From Microbacterium halophytorum (GTDB lineage Bacteria > Actinomycetota > Actinomycetes > Actinomycetales > Microbacteriaceae), in the NCBI RefSeq assembly GCF_002970975.1, contig NZ_KZ672983.1, forward strand, positions 62,001 through 126,000: a stretch of DNA of 64,000 bases, in the 5' to 3' direction. The notes beneath the pieces are model-generated. The model searched no databases, was not told the DNA's origin, and worked only from the letters and a program-made list of their open reading frames with translations. How positions within the stretch are numbered: the stretch's first letter is position 1; every line of letters starts with the position of its first letter. Both the position numbers and the translations under genes were made by a program. Shown here in pieces: positions 63,688 through 64,000 of this stretch.

Positions 63688-64000
63688 ACTCTCCTTCATC
63701 GCGAGGCGACCCGTGTCTCAGTGGTGGTCCCCCCAGCACCGCCCGCAGCGCCGGGTCATGCACCCAGAAGTACGTCCCGCGCATCCCCCGCGTCATCAGC
63801 ACGACATAGATGTTCACGACCAGCTCGATGAGGTCCTCATCAGTCGTTATGATCCCGAACTTGGGGCTGCTCTGCTTCCCCTTCGTATCGAAGTACTTCG
63901 CACGGTCGACCACGATCCGCTGAGCTTCCGCGTCCCACGTCAGCTCGGGCCCGATGATCACCCCGGCGTAGTTGAGGTCGTACCCCTGCACCGTGTGAAT
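63677..64000 (-). CDS. C-terminal end of a DUF2075 (AAA/helicase-like) protein, cut by window edge
   Basis: The last 107 residues are present and the gene continues beyond position 64000. IHTVQGYDLNYAGVIIGPEL is the conserved superfamily-1 motif region of DUF2075 proteins, followed by VVDRAKYFDTKG and LMTRGMRGTYFWVHDPALRAVL, the typical C-terminus. DUF2075 proteins are P-loop NTPases with helicase-like motifs, sometimes fused to GIY-YIG nuclease domains. The nucleotide-binding part lies outside the window. The downstream membrane-protein gene overlaps its end. Confidence 0.8.
   Translation of the reverse strand: MHTVQGYDLNYAGVIIGPELTWDAEAQRIVVDRAKYFDTKGKQSSPKFGIITTDEDLIELVVNIYVVLMTRGMRGTYFWVHDPALRAVLGGPPLRHGSPRDEGEYAH

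Overview
The window comes from a very high-GC Gram-positive bacterium. GTG and TTG starts with GGAGG-type ribosome sites, long chains of genes joined by ATGA start/stop overlaps, lipoprotein substrate-binding proteins, and sugar ABC operons without their own ATPase all suggest an actinobacterium. Microbacteriaceae (Microbacterium-like) is my best guess; no 16S or other marker gene is present. The window is almost entirely carbohydrate, peptide and amino-acid catabolism arranged as successive utilisation loci. I see no rRNA, tRNA, CRISPR array, prophage or insertion sequence.

Layout. (1) 1-1124: truncated gene of unknown function. (2) 1286-15565: polysaccharide locus with a secreted GH59-like glycosidase, a DeoR/LacI hybrid regulator, a heparinase II/III-like protein, a DUF2264 protein, a sugar ABC importer without ATPase, a YesL-like membrane protein and a 2-hydroxyacid dehydrogenase. 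(3) 15692-19382: TetR with a divergent flavin oxidoreductase, ArsR with an MFS exporter, and a DUF1444-like protein. (4) 19455-21875: remnant of a HigA antitoxin and a secreted zinc metallopeptidase that shares a C-terminal module with the GH59-like enzyme. (5) 21975-40286: the main find, a complete hydroxyproline catabolic pathway joined to a peptide importer, two proline-specific peptidases and a GH127 beta-L-arabinofuranosidase. (6) 40503-43223: NMT1/THI5-type ABC importer. (7) 43334-53181: ROK kinase, CutC, M81-family protein, dipeptide-type ABC importer and divergent ROK regulator. (8) 53390-54466: HTH/PIN toxin-antitoxin-like pair. (9) 54540-61901: isomerase-like, ADP-dependent kinase, class II aldolase, sugar ABC importer and divergent DeoR regulator. 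(10) 61902-64000: decayed VapB-like start, a multi-pass membrane protein and the 3' end of a DUF2075 gene.

How the genes work together. In locus 5 the logic can be followed end to end. The Opp-type importer brings in short peptides. The GH127 enzyme has no signal peptide and carries the Glu-x-Cys / Cys-Cys site of enzymes that remove beta-L-arabinofuranose from hydroxyproline-linked arabinans. An aminopeptidase P and a prolyl iminopeptidase would cut around imino acids. A hydroxyproline epimerase, a three-component hydroxyproline dehydrogenase, a DHDPS-family deaminase and a ketoglutarate-semialdehyde dehydrogenase would then yield 2-oxoglutarate. A TGCAAT-containing motif lies at all three promoters of the locus and is a candidate operator for the embedded GntR regulator. 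I infer a dedicated system for arabinosylated hydroxyproline-rich glycopeptides from plant cell walls (extensin-like). The individual enzyme families are known; the combined locus is what deserves attention.
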